Origin: CATOSP01 sp965197545 | GTDB lineage: Bacteria > Chloroflexota > Dehalococcoidia > Lucifugimonadales > UBA3495 | Direction of reading: 5' to 3' | Assembly: GCA_965197545.1 (NCBI GenBank) | Contig: CBDANJ010000008.1 | Coordinates: 2,623,729 to 2,687,728 of the forward strand | DNA length: 64,000 nt | Part shown: one piece after another, positions 43,213 through 51,577 of the stretch | Position numbering within the stretch: position 1 is the first letter of the stretch | Layout of the letters: every line of letters starts with the position of its first letter | Made by a program: the position numbers and the translations under genes | Notes under the pieces: generated by a model | What the model saw: only the letters and a program-made list of their open reading frames with translations | The model's database searches: none | Told to the model about the DNA's origin: nothing

Positions 43213-44376
43213 ATGACCTCTACCGTGCAATTCGACACGACCGTCACTTACGACAACGCGGGAGTTGCGGTTAACATAAGCCTGGCGTCTCCATCCGCTG
43301 GGCAGCCGGCGGAATTCCGACTTTCCGTCGACGACCTGGCCACCGGAGGGGCTGTGACTTTCTCCCACGAGGCCTGTCCGGCGGTCCACGACTTCACAAG
43401 AGGCTACACGCGCTGGTTGGGGACCAAGGGAATTCGCGCTTCCCGTGGCGCCCAGGAGATCACAGGCCAGACGGGCGCGGACATCTCGGCTTCACATCTC
43501 CTCACCGTGCTTCAAGAAGCGGTGGACATGGTGGAACAGAAATTCGCCAGCTACAAGGGCACCTTGATTGGCTCCGAGGACTACTCCGATATCGTCTATG
43601 AAAAGCGGGACGGCGTCGCGTGGATGATGATTAACCGCCCCGAGACCTACAACGCCAAGCGGGGAATCACCATGAACGAGATGGCCGACGCGCTGCTCGA
43701 CGCGGCCCAGGACAATTCGGTCCGGGCCGTCGTGATTTCCGGTTCCGGGCCCAATGGTTTCTGCACCGGCAACGACCAGAGCTACGACCCTGAGACCGAA
43801 CGTGTGGACTATCGAGGCACCGCGCCGGTGAGCTATGGCCAGGTCATCCAACAGATGCCCCAGCCGGTCATCGCCGCCGTAGACGGCTTTGCCATTGGTT
43901 CCGGAAACATTCTGGCCTACGAGTGTGATTTCACCATCGCCACCACCCGGTCTAGGTTCGGCCAGACCGGGCCCAAGGTTGGCAGTCCCGCCGCAGGTCA
44001 CGGCGTCGCGTCCCTAGCTGCCCGCGTCGGGCAGAAGAGGGCGCGGGAAATCTGGATGCTCTGCCGTCAGTATACCGCCGAAGAAGCCTACAACATGGGC
44101 CTGGTCAACTCTGTGGTGCGTCCGGACCAACTCTGGGCCGAGGTGGACCGGTGGTTGGCGGATCTGAACCGGGTCAGTCCCGTGATTCTGCAGATGCAGA
44201 AGATCTCCTACAACCAGCACGACCACTTCATCGTTCCCGGCCAAAGCCCCGTCCAAGAGCATATCCCAGACTACGTTGCGTCGGAGGAATGCCGGGAACG
44301 GCGGCTCGCATTCATCGAAAGGCGCCCCATCGACCAGTCCAAGAATCTTCCCTACATACCTATCCCGATCAGTTAA
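43213..44376 (+). CDS. MenB-like crotonase with N-terminal extension
   Basis: Protein of 387 residues. Residues 125-387 are a crotonase of the MenB/BadI branch: DIVYEKRDGVAWMMINRPET, GPNGFCTGNDQSYDP, GFAIGSGNILAYECDFTIA, FGQTGPKVGS, then QKRAREIWMLCRQYTAEEAYNMGLVN. In place of the MenB GSFDGGYG site it has GSPAAGHG, so the Asp is lost. The first 120 residues are unlike the family and I do not recognise them. Ring-forming MenB activity is unlikely; hydrolysis, hydration or isomerisation of a CoA ester is possible. It is followed after 52 nt by the double CaiB gene. Confidence 0.82.
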   Translation: MTSTVQFDTTVTYDNAGVAVNISLASPSAGQPAEFRLSVDDLATGGAVTFSHEACPAVHDFTRGYTRWLGTKGIRASRGAQEITGQTGADISASHLLTVLQEAVDMVEQKFASYKGTLIGSEDYSDIVYEKRDGVAWMMINRPETYNAKRGITMNEMADALLDAAQDNSVRAVVISGSGPNGFCTGNDQSYDPETERVDYRGTAPVSYGQVIQQMPQPVIAAVDGFAIGSGNILAYECDFTIATTRSRFGQTGPKVGSPAAGHGVASLAARVGQKRAREIWMLCRQYTAEEAYNMGLVNSVVRPDQLWAEVDRWLADLNRVSPVILQMQKISYNQHDHFIVPGQSPVQEHIPDYVASEECRERRLAFIERRPIDQSKNLPYIPIPIS

Positions 44377-44428
44377 ACGGGACCAACCGGCTCCGGACCA
44401 CCGGCTCCGGGCCAAGGAGGTAGGACCG

Positions 44429-47104
44429 ATGACCCAACCCCAGATAAACGTCGGACCCCGTCCCCTTGATGGGATCAGAGTCCTCGATCTCACCTGGGTC
44501 AGAGCGGGCCCATGGGCTACGCGCTGGCTGGGAGCCCTCGGGGCTGACGTAATCAAGGTCGAATGGCCGCTGAACGAGAGGGGCCGGTCCAGCGGCGCTT
44601 CACCCCCTGGAGTAGAGGTCAACCTGAATTCGTCGGCCAACTTCAACGACACCAACTGCAACAAGCGCAGCATGGTCGCAAACGTCAGGAGCGACCGCGG
44701 GCTGGACATGGTAAAACGGCTAGTTACCGTCTCGGACGTGATTGTCGAAAACTTCAGCGCCAGCGTCCTCAGGCGATGGGGTCTCGGCTACGACGAGCTA
44801 CGCAAGCTCAAGCCGGACATCATCTACCTGTCCCAGTCCGGCTTCGGTCACACCGGACGTCAGAGCCACTACCTGACCGCCGGACCCATCGCGCAGGCAT
44901 TCTCCGGCATGACCTACCTGTCTGGGATTCCGGACGCGCCTCCAGCCGGGTGGGGTTGGTCCTACCTGGACGACACGGGAGGGATGTACATCGCCTTCTC
45001 CATCCTTACCTCCCTATACCGGCGCAACACGACCGGGCAGGGACAACACGTCGACCTATCTCAGATGATGATCGGCGCAACCTTGAACGGTTCCGCCATG
45101 CTGGACGCGACGGTCAACGGCCGCCCTTCCCGCAGGGAGGGCTATCCACCAGGGAACAGGGCCCATTGGCCCGGAACGCCCCTCACCCATAATTACCGAG
45201 GCCCCACGGTCGCGCCTCACAATGGGTACCGCACCAAGGGCGGCGGATACAACGATTGGTGCGCCATCGTGTGCCTCAGCGACCAGGAATGGGGCCGGTT
45301 GGCCGAGGTGATGGGCTCTCCGGATTGGGCTGCGTCACCTAAATTCGCCACCATTTCATCCAGGCTGGAACACCAGGAAGAGCTGGACCGAAACATCGAG
45401 GAATGGACCCAAACACTGGAAAAGTACGAGCTAATGGAAAAATGCCAGGCTGCGGGTGTCCGGGCCATGCCTGTGCAGAGCTCGGAGAACAGGGTCGAAC
45501 ACGACCCCCAATTGCGTCACCGGGACATGTACCTGGAGATGGACCACCCAGTGCTGGGTAGACGGAAATTCCAGAACGCGCCATTCAAGTTGTCGGAAAC
45601 CCCGGCGGCAAATATACGGTGCGCCCCGCTAATGGGAGAACACAACCAGGAGATCGTCGAAGGGTTGCTGGGGATTAGCCACGAGGAGTTCGTGGCGGGC
45701 TACGATGACTTCACCTTCTGGCCTGAGTCTCTGACACGCTACCCCTACATGGACGAGATGATCGCCGCCAGCTACCAGCCCAACGGAGGCCGTTCGGGCG
45801 GCGCCGTGACCCAGCAGAGCACCGCCCCCACCGGGAAAGAGAAATTAGATGTGGACGGCTCTGCTTCTCCCGCCCCCCTGTCCGGCCTCCGCGTGCTTGA
45901 GGTTTCCGGTCAGGAGGCCCAGTTCTGCGGCAAGCTGCTCGCCGACCTTGGAGCCGACGTCGTCAAGATCGAGCCCCCCGGAGGTGAGGCGTCCCGGGCC
46001 ATTGGTCCTTTTATGGACGATGTGCCCAACCGCGAGCGCAGCCTCTCGTTTTGGCATTACAACACTTCCAAGCGCGGGATCACGCTCAACCTTGAGTCTG
46101 CGGACGCCCAGGGGATCTTCAGGCGGCTGGCGGCCAACTCAGATGTGATATTGGAGTCCCTGCCGGCGGGATACCTGCCGTCTCTGGGACTGGGCTACGA
46201 ACAACTGAAGGAGGGGAACCCGGGGCTTGTCATGTGCTCCCTGACGCCCTTTGGCCAAACGGGGCCGTGGAAGGACTTCCTAACCACGGACTTGGTGCAC
46301 ATGGCCGCAGGAGGACAGATGGGTTGCTGCGGCTACGACGTGATAGATGTCCCAGGAGAGGTCCCCATCGCGCCCGGCGGTGGAAATGCCTGGCACATGG
46401 GAAGCCACTACGCCTACATGGCCATCATGGCGGCCCTCTTTTACCGCACCAACACCGGTAAGGGCCAATACATCGACTCCTCGATCCACGACGCCTGCGC
46501 CCTGACCACAGAGATGCACATCAATACATATATCTACACCGGCAACGTGGTCAAGCGGCAGACAGGCCGTCACGCCGCAGCGGTCCCCGGAGACCCATCA
46601 CAGCTACTCTGCGGCGACGGTAAATACGTGAACGCCGCGGCGACTCGCCTCACCCCCCGTCAGCTCCGGACAATGGCCGAGTGGATGGACAATTACGGAC
46701 TGGCGGAAGACTTGTTGGACGAGCGTTACATGGACGCCGCTTATATCAACGAACACCGCACCTACATCAACGACCTGGTCATCAAGTTCGTGGCCACCCT
46801 TTCCCAGGAAGAAGTGGCTCACGGGGGCCAGGAACGGGGGTTCAACTGGGGCGCGGTGCGCACGCCAGACGAGCTGGTCGAAGATGGTCACATGAACGAC
46901 CGGGGCTTCTGGGTGGATGTACATCACCCCGAATTGGCCCGCAGCTTCAAGTACCCCGGAGCCGCCGGAATATACAACGGCTCCCCCTGGAGGATTTCCC
47001 GGCGCCCACCCCTGATCGGTGAACACAACGAAGAAGTCTTCTGCGGGGAACTAGGGCTCTCACCTCAGGAGTTGGGCTACCTGGTCGAAAGCGGCGTGCT
47101 GTGA
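44429..47104 (+). CDS. Fused double CaiB/BaiF family III CoA-transferase
   Basis: From the ATG at 44429 (after AAGGAGG) the protein has 891 residues: two complete family III domains joined by a linker at about residues 450-480. Domain 1 (GIRVLDLTWVRAGPWATRWL, catalytic loop YLDDTGGMYIAFSILTSL) has Asp181 at the catalytic position. Domain 2 (GLRVLEVSGQEAQFCGKLLA, SLTPFGQTGPWKD, loop GNAWHMGSHYAYMAIMAAL) has Trp655 there instead. Domain 2 thus matches the Asp-less subfamily at 13144 and 32053. Usual family III proteins are about 400 residues. It could act as a covalent heterodimer. Confidence 0.9.
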   Translation: MTQPQINVGPRPLDGIRVLDLTWVRAGPWATRWLGALGADVIKVEWPLNERGRSSGASPPGVEVNLNSSANFNDTNCNKRSMVANVRSDRGLDMVKRLVTVSDVIVENFSASVLRRWGLGYDELRKLKPDIIYLSQSGFGHTGRQSHYLTAGPIAQAFSGMTYLSGIPDAPPAGWGWSYLDDTGGMYIAFSILTSLYRRNTTGQGQHVDLSQMMIGATLNGSAMLDATVNGRPSRREGYPPGNRAHWPGTPLTHNYRGPTVAPHNGYRTKGGGYNDWCAIVCLSDQEWGRLAEVMGSPDWAASPKFATISSRLEHQEELDRNIEEWTQTLEKYELMEKCQAAGVRAMPVQSSENRVEHDPQLRHRDMYLEMDHPVLGRRKFQNAPFKLSETPAANIRCAPLMGEHNQEIVEGLLGISHEEFVAGYDDFTFWPESLTRYPYMDEMIAASYQPNGGRSGGAVTQQSTAPTGKEKLDVDGSASPAPLSGLRVLEVSGQEAQFCGKLLADLGADVVKIEPPGGEASRAIGPFMDDVPNRERSLSFWHYNTSKRGITLNLESADAQGIFRRLAANSDVILESLPAGYLPSLGLGYEQLKEGNPGLVMCSLTPFGQTGPWKDFLTTDLVHMAAGGQMGCCGYDVIDVPGEVPIAPGGGNAWHMGSHYAYMAIMAALFYRTNTGKGQYIDSSIHDACALTTEMHINTYIYTGNVVKRQTGRHAAAVPGDPSQLLCGDGKYVNAAATRLTPRQLRTMAEWMDNYGLAEDLLDERYMDAAYINEHRTYINDLVIKFVATLSQEEVAHGGQERGFNWGAVRTPDELVEDGHMNDRGFWVDVHHPELARSFKYPGAAGIYNGSPWRISRRPPLIGEHNEEVFCGELGLSPQELGYLVESGVL

Positions 47105-47186
47105 CCGTAGACGGCTCCCCGATTTCCGAAGAATCAACCCGGCCGCCGAGGGTAATTCCAGGGATGTCCGAGCCCGGACCGCCAAA

Positions 47187-47215
47187 TTGACCGGCGGTTT
47201 GCCGGTAACTATAAT
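47187..47215 (+). promoter_or_regulatory. Promoter before the ComDE-like genes
   Basis: TTGACC at 47187-47192, a 17-bp spacer, and a perfect TATAAT at 47210-47215. The start codon is 90 nt downstream. Confidence 0.75.
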
Positions 47216-47304
47216 GAGGGCGCTACAGGCCCTCGGGATGGAAATCGCAGGCTGCGGTTCGCCGCGCAAAGCGTCCATCAACTAAACCACAGGAGAAGCA
47301 ATTT

Positions 47305-47823
47305 ATGGTTCATCAACAGGCTGCACTTTTGAAACCGGAGACCATGGTTGAAGAGTTCCAGAAGAATGGCGTGACCCACGTCGTGACGATCCCGGACAGT
47401 GAAACCAACTATCTGTATGAGCTCATGAAGGACCAGGACTGGCTGGACATCGTCCCGGCGTCGCGTGAAGGCGAGACCTTCGCGATTGCCCTGGGTCTGC
47501 TGGTCGGCGGGAAGACCCCGGTCGTCCTGATCCAGAACACCGGGATGATGGAATCGGGTGACTCCATTCGAGGCATGGCCCTCGACTCCGGTTTCCCCCT
47601 TGTAATGGTAGTAGGATACCGAGGCTGGACCCGGCGCGGCGTTATCAGCGACTCAGCCGCGAAATACACCGAGCCTTTCCTCAACGCCATGGGTGTCAAC
47701 TATTACTTGGTGGAGCATGACGAAGACGCTCCACGTATCTCCATCGCCTTTCAGGAAGCTCAGAAGAACAAGGGTCCGGTGGCCGTCTTGATCGGGGACG
47801 AATACCACGGCTTCAATCGTTAG
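47305..47823 (+). CDS. ThDP decarboxylase PYR-domain subunit (ComD-like)
   Basis: Protein of 172 residues consisting of a single PYR-type ThDP domain: FQKNGVTHVVTIPDSETNYLY, then the cofactor-activating Glu in ASREGETFAIALGLLVGGK and QNTGMMESGDSIRGMALDSG. This is the alpha subunit architecture of sulfopyruvate and phosphonopyruvate decarboxylases, which split the enzyme into two short chains. It acts with the PP-domain gene at 47908. The true substrate need not be sulfopyruvate; similar split enzymes are common beside CoA-ester pathways. ATG follows AGGAGAA. Confidence 0.82.
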   Translation: MVHQQAALLKPETMVEEFQKNGVTHVVTIPDSETNYLYELMKDQDWLDIVPASREGETFAIALGLLVGGKTPVVLIQNTGMMESGDSIRGMALDSGFPLVMVVGYRGWTRRGVISDSAAKYTEPFLNAMGVNYYLVEHDEDAPRISIAFQEAQKNKGPVAVLIGDEYHGFNR

Positions 47824-47907
47824 TTGATCGTTAGTTGACCAGAAAAGGACAACACGAGACTCCGATAATCCCATAATCAAGCAACTATATTTTACTGGAG
47901 GTAGCTG

Positions 47908-48492
47908 GTGTTTAACGCGGAGGATATGTTCAAGGCCTTTGAGCCATACCGCGATAAGTCTATTGTTATCGCAACTGGTACGTCCGGACGCCATTGGCGG
48001 GACGTTAGCCAGAACGAAGCCCGTGACCTGTCCATGGGCGGCGCAATGGGGCAGACCACTTCGGCAGCCCTCGGCCTGGCCTTGGCCCAGCCCGATGAGA
48101 AAGTCGTGCTCTTCGACTCCGAAGGCGCTCTACTCATGAACATGGGCATTATCGCGACGATAGCCGGTAAGCAGCCCCAAAATTTCTACCACTTCCTGAT
48201 GGACAACGAGTGCTACGCCACCACCGGTGGTCAGCCAGTGCCCAACGCCCAGGATATTAACTACGCAGGCATGGCAAAGGAAGCCGGATACGTGGCAGCT
48301 TACTCCTTTGACAACTTGGAAGACTTTACCAACAATGTCGCGAAGATCATGAGCGAGGCTGGACCCGTGTTCATCGCCATGAAGGTCGTGCCAGAGGTCG
48401 AAAACGAGCCCATCGGAATGCGCCAGCGCGTCCCGACCCGAGGCAGGGCTGAGACGATCAACACATTGCGAAAAGAGTTGGGCTTGGACTAA
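47908..48492 (+). CDS. ThDP decarboxylase PP-domain subunit (ComE-like)
   Basis: Protein of 194 residues with the PP-type ThDP domain: GGAMGQTTSAALGLALAQPD, then the metal and diphosphate site DSEGALLMNMG ... MDNECY (variant of GDG-x-NN), and GGQPVPNAQDINYAGMAKEAGY. It complements the PYR subunit 84 nt upstream, so the two together make one active site. The start is GTG at 47908 after GGAGG. It ends shortly before a bidirectional hairpin shared with plsY. Confidence 0.82.
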   Translation: MFNAEDMFKAFEPYRDKSIVIATGTSGRHWRDVSQNEARDLSMGGAMGQTTSAALGLALAQPDEKVVLFDSEGALLMNMGIIATIAGKQPQNFYHFLMDNECYATTGGQPVPNAQDINYAGMAKEAGYVAAYSFDNLEDFTNNVAKIMSEAGPVFIAMKVVPEVENEPIGMRQRVPTRGRAETINTLRKELGLD

Positions 48493-48550
48493 TTCGTCTC
48501 AAGCCCCCCGCGTAGGGCGTCGTCCGAAGACGCTCATACCCGACGCATTA

Positions 48551-48580
48551 CAAGCCTCCGAATATGCCTTCGGAGGCTTG
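48551..48580. terminator. Bidirectional terminator between the ComE-like gene and plsY
   Basis: A perfect 12-bp stem CAAGCCTCCGAA/TTCGGAGGCTTG with a 6-nt loop lies between two convergent genes. It can serve both strands; TTCGTGTTCT follows on the plus strand. Confidence 0.7.
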
Positions 48581-48621
48581 TTCGTGTTCTGTGGATCCCA
48601 TATCCGGTGGCGGGGAAAGCT

Positions 48622-49251
48622 TCAGTGTGGGTCTCGTATTTTGTAATACATTTTGGGTTCCGTACCGTTGAGCACGCTCTTGATCCTGGGAGCGTGGCGT
48701 ACGAGGACCAGGGCGGTGATGAAATAGCTCGGGACCAACGCGTCCCGAAAGAAGAAATAAGCCGCAATCGGGAGCGCCGCCGTGGCCACAATCTGCCCCA
48801 CGACCAGAATCCGGGTGGCGGCCACGCCCGCCAGGTAAGCGAGGCACCACACGCCGACGATGGGGGGAGCCAAGTAGAACCCTAATACAGCCGCGCAGGC
48901 CAACCCCTTCCCTCCCTTGAACTTCAGGTAAATGGAATAATTGTGCCCCAGCACCGCGGCGATTCCGCCCACAGAGCCGCCGATTTGCTCGCTCAATCCG
49001 GCAGCCCTGGACAAAAACACACCCAGTGCAATCGCCGCGGCGGACTTGACCATGTCGCCCAAGAGGGCCGCCGCCGTAAGTTTCTTCGAGTCGGTCGCCC
49101 GGTGTACGTTTAGGGTGCCAACGTTGCCGGAACCCAAATCGAGCACGTTCTTGTTGGCGAACCGCTTGACCAGCACGTAGGCTGTTGGAAATGCGCCGAG
49201 TAAGTATCCCACGACTGCGATCGCGAACCAGACGCCGTATTCAACTGGCAC
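48622..49251 (-). CDS. plsY: Glycerol-3-phosphate acyltransferase PlsY
   Basis: Protein of 209 residues with about five membrane helices. PlsY motif 1 is present as GSGNVGTLNVHRATDSKK and motif 2 as LKFKGGKGLACAAV; the PYP-like motif 3 is less clear. PlsY acylates glycerol 3-phosphate from acyl-phosphate, the first step of phospholipid synthesis. It is a single gene convergent to the ComDE-like pair. No plsX is seen in the window. Confidence 0.88.
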   Translation of the reverse strand: MPVEYGVWFAIAVVGYLLGAFPTAYVLVKRFANKNVLDLGSGNVGTLNVHRATDSKKLTAAALLGDMVKSAAAIALGVFLSRAAGLSEQIGGSVGGIAAVLGHNYSIYLKFKGGKGLACAAVLGFYLAPPIVGVWCLAYLAGVAATRILVVGQIVATAALPIAAYFFFRDALVPSYFITALVLVRHAPRIKSVLNGTEPKMYYKIRDPH

Positions 49252-49809
49252 CGTAGACCTCCAAAGCGGTTCCGGCTCCTCAAATTGCGGACATCATCTT
49301 GGGGCCTGTACCGCAGGCTGTCAATCGGTCGCCAGCCCGGACGCAGGGTCTTTTCATTTTCGGAAAGGTGTCCCCTCTCCCTCTGGGAGAGGGCTAGGGT
49401 GAGGGAGTTCCCCCGCAAACTGACTTGCCGCAGGTACTTCCATTGCAGGGAGAGTTGTCCCTAACCTCAGCCCTCTCCCCTGGGGAGAGGGAGAATGAAA
49501 AGGCCCTGAGCCCGGACGCAGGGTCTTTCGATAGTCGGCTCACGGCGCCCCACCCCCCCTTTTACGAAAGTGGGGCTTTCCCTCCCTCAAGCCTGAATAG
49601 TTACGCTGTCATCCCGCGCCAGACACTGCCAAGGAGGTGATGCTAGAATTAGGTGAGCCGGAGTCTCATAGGTGGCTGCCCATAATGCGCAGACCGGTCC
49701 TCTGATCCAAGTCTCTTAAATCGATCGTATACAAGGACGTGCCAGACATCCAAACATCCACAGAAACCTATGAGCCATCGGCGAGGGCGGCCATAGGGGG
49801 AGACGCCAA
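49252..49809. repeat. Repeat-rich gap: inverted CCCTCTCC elements and a MITE-like variant
   Basis: Around 49345-49400 and 49455-49500 lie two inverted copies of an element with TTTTCATT, CCCTCTCC and GGGAGAGGGCTAGGGTGAGG. The sequence GCCCGGACGCAGGGTCTTT occurs directly at about 49334 and 49510. From about 49525 the sequence shares GGTCTTTCRATAGTCGGCTCACGGCG with the element near 35805, followed by the CCCCCCCTTTTACGAAAGTGGGG core. No gene is evident. AAGGAGGTGATGC at 49630 is not followed by a real frame. Confidence 0.6.
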
Positions 49810-50769
49810 TTGAGATTCAGCGTCTGGCCTTTGCTCGCGCTTGGTATATTGCTCCCATTGATCGCTGCGTGTTTCGAAGCAGCCCCGCGCCCCGGCAGCA
49901 TCCTGCCCACCGCGCTCCCGGTCACACCGCCGATCGCAAGCAATCTGGCTCCGACGGACACGCCAACTCCCACCGACACCCCAGTCCCATCTCCAACACC
50001 GGAGCCGACGCCGCTCCCTACGCCCACACCCACACCTTTGCCAACGCCGCGCCCAACGCCTACATCGACGCCAACTCCCACCGACACCCCAGTCCCATCT
50101 CCAACACCGGAGCCGACGCCGCTCCCTACGCCCACACCTACACCTTTGCCAACGCCGCGCCCAACGCCTACATCGACGCCAACGCCCGTACCATCGCCGA
50201 CCCCTACGCCCACTCCTGACCCACCCACAAGTCCCATCCCTGGTCCGGGAGTGCTTCTGAGAGTCTGGCATCCGGTCACTGGGTCCGAAGTCCCCAGCGA
50301 CGCAGTGGTAGTGGTGGGGCTTACGGATGAGGACGCCACGGTCACAATCAACGGCCGGATTGTAGGCGTCGACCGGGATGGCAGGTTCCAGGCTGAGGCG
50401 TTCCTATCCCCCGGACCCAACATCATCCGCGTCGTGGCCATCAGCAGAAATGGCAACCAGGCGTCCTCCGAGCTTACTGTCACCAGCCTTGCGTTGCCAC
50501 CGCAGCCCTTTGTGTTGCTGGTTACCGAGCCTGGGGACCAAAGCGTTACTCCGGACCCGGCCGTCCGGCTGGCAGGCAGGACGACTCCCAACGCCGAGGT
50601 GATGGTCAATGGCGTCCAGATATCCGTGGACCCGCTGCTGGGGATCTTCGAAACCAAGGTCGCCCTTGTGACCGGTCCCAACATAATCAGTGTAACGGCG
50701 ACTGTCCCAGACGAAGGTGTGCTCAACAAGGTGATTGCCGTTATCCGCAGGCCCGCTGCGCTCCAGTAA
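49810..50769 (+). CDS. Pro/Thr-rich lipoprotein with Ig-like modules
   Basis: Protein of 319 residues. It has a lipoprotein signal (FSVWPLLALGILLPLIAAC, lipobox IAAC), then a 110-residue PT-rich stalk, and then two bacterial Ig-like modules (VLLRVWHPVTGSEVPSDAVVV ... VAISRNGNQASSELTV and FVLLVTEPGDQSVTPDPAVRL ... VSVTATVPDEG-like). The stalk contains a 108-bp direct repeat, 49960-50067 and 50068-50175, with one difference. Such proteins extend binding domains away from the cell surface. The start is TTG at 49810 after GGGGGAG. The antisense frame, rich in Val and Gly, is an artefact of this repeat. Confidence 0.78.
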   Translation: MRFSVWPLLALGILLPLIAACFEAAPRPGSILPTALPVTPPIASNLAPTDTPTPTDTPVPSPTPEPTPLPTPTPTPLPTPRPTPTSTPTPTDTPVPSPTPEPTPLPTPTPTPLPTPRPTPTSTPTPVPSPTPTPTPDPPTSPIPGPGVLLRVWHPVTGSEVPSDAVVVVGLTDEDATVTINGRIVGVDRDGRFQAEAFLSPGPNIIRVVAISRNGNQASSELTVTSLALPPQPFVLLVTEPGDQSVTPDPAVRLAGRTTPNAEVMVNGVQISVDPLLGIFETKVALVTGPNIISVTATVPDEGVLNKVIAVIRRPAALQ

Positions 50770-50811
50770 GCCACGTCGTGTATACTTCTGCTCAGATTGG
50801 AGGTGAGTGAA

Positions 50812-51564
50812 GTGCCTAAGCCAAAAGTTTACTTCCGTCCTGGTTGATTCACCTGTGGCAGAACGAAAGATTTTCTTTCGTCACGTGACATTGAATTTGA
50901 AGAGGGCGACGTTGAACATGACCCCGCCTCGATGCAAGAATTGCTGGACCGGGGCCTGAAAGTCGTGCCCGTCACCATCTGGGGTGACGATGCCGTGATC
51001 GGATTCAACGCCAAGGAACTGGCCCGGCTGTTTGATCTGAGCGGCGATGTACCGGTTGCGACACCGGCGGTGATGCTCGAAAAGTATGAAACGGTGTTGG
51101 TGGCCGCCTGCCGGGCTGTGCGTCAGCTCCCGCCAAGCTTCCTTGAATGGGAGTCGCCCGAGCGGACGCGCAACCTTCAGACGTTCACTTTCCACATCAT
51201 GGACCGGCCCGACAGGGCGCTCAACGCCTATCAGACCGGGATGTATTCCAGCGAAGACCGGGGCCGCAATGTAAAGGTCGTGCTGGGCGACGCCGGATTC
51301 GAGGAGATCGCCCGCTACGGTGAGGATGTGCTTCGCAGAGTCAAGGCGGCCCTCTCCGGTGAGACCGAATTCATCCTGGACAAGGTGCTGGATTCCTACA
51401 TGGGCAACAAGACCGCCCAGGAGCTAATCGACTTGGCCCTGGGCCACTCGGTGCATCACCTAAAACAGCTCTATGAGTACATGTCCATTGGCGGCATTAC
51501 GCCGGAGGACCCCTTGGGCGATGCCGACTTCGACGGCGTAGCCGTTCCCACGGAGCTGTTCTAA
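50812..51564 (+). CDS. Glutaredoxin-DinB fusion, candidate selenoprotein (Sec12)
   Basis: From GTG 50812, which follows GGAGGTGA at 5 nt, the frame encodes 250 residues with one in-frame TGA at 50845-50847. It reads KVYFRPG-TGA-FTCGRTKDFL, then DIEFEEGDVEHDPASMQELL, VVPVTIWGDDAVIGFNAKEL, and a DinB-type helical domain (FHIMDRPDRALNAYQTG ... LALGHSVHHLKQLYEYM). The TGA falls at the first Cys of the glutaredoxin CxxC motif, giving U-F-T-C. An 8-bp hairpin lies 15 nt after it. Without recoding, only a 210-residue product from ATG 50932 would be made, lacking the redox site. A nonsense mutation is the alternative. Confidence 0.7.
50855..50884 (+). promoter_or_regulatory. SECIS-like hairpin downstream of the in-frame TGA
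   Basis: A perfect 8-bp stem ACGAAAGA (50863-50870) / TCTTTCGT (50874-50881) closes a TTT loop, starting 15 nt after the TGA. Below a 5-nt bulge, GTG (50855-50857) can pair with CAC (50882-50884). Bacterial SECIS elements sit at this distance within the coding frame. The loop lacks the GU known from E. coli fdhF, so the match is only structural. Confidence 0.45.
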
Positions 51565-51577
51565 GGACTCCTAACCC

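Noticed and set aside
49716..50774. Long minus-strand frame rich in Val, Gly and Ser opposite the Pro/Thr lipoprotein
   Set aside because: It is the antisense of a low-complexity PT repeat; the plus strand has a lipoprotein signal, start site and Ig-like modules.
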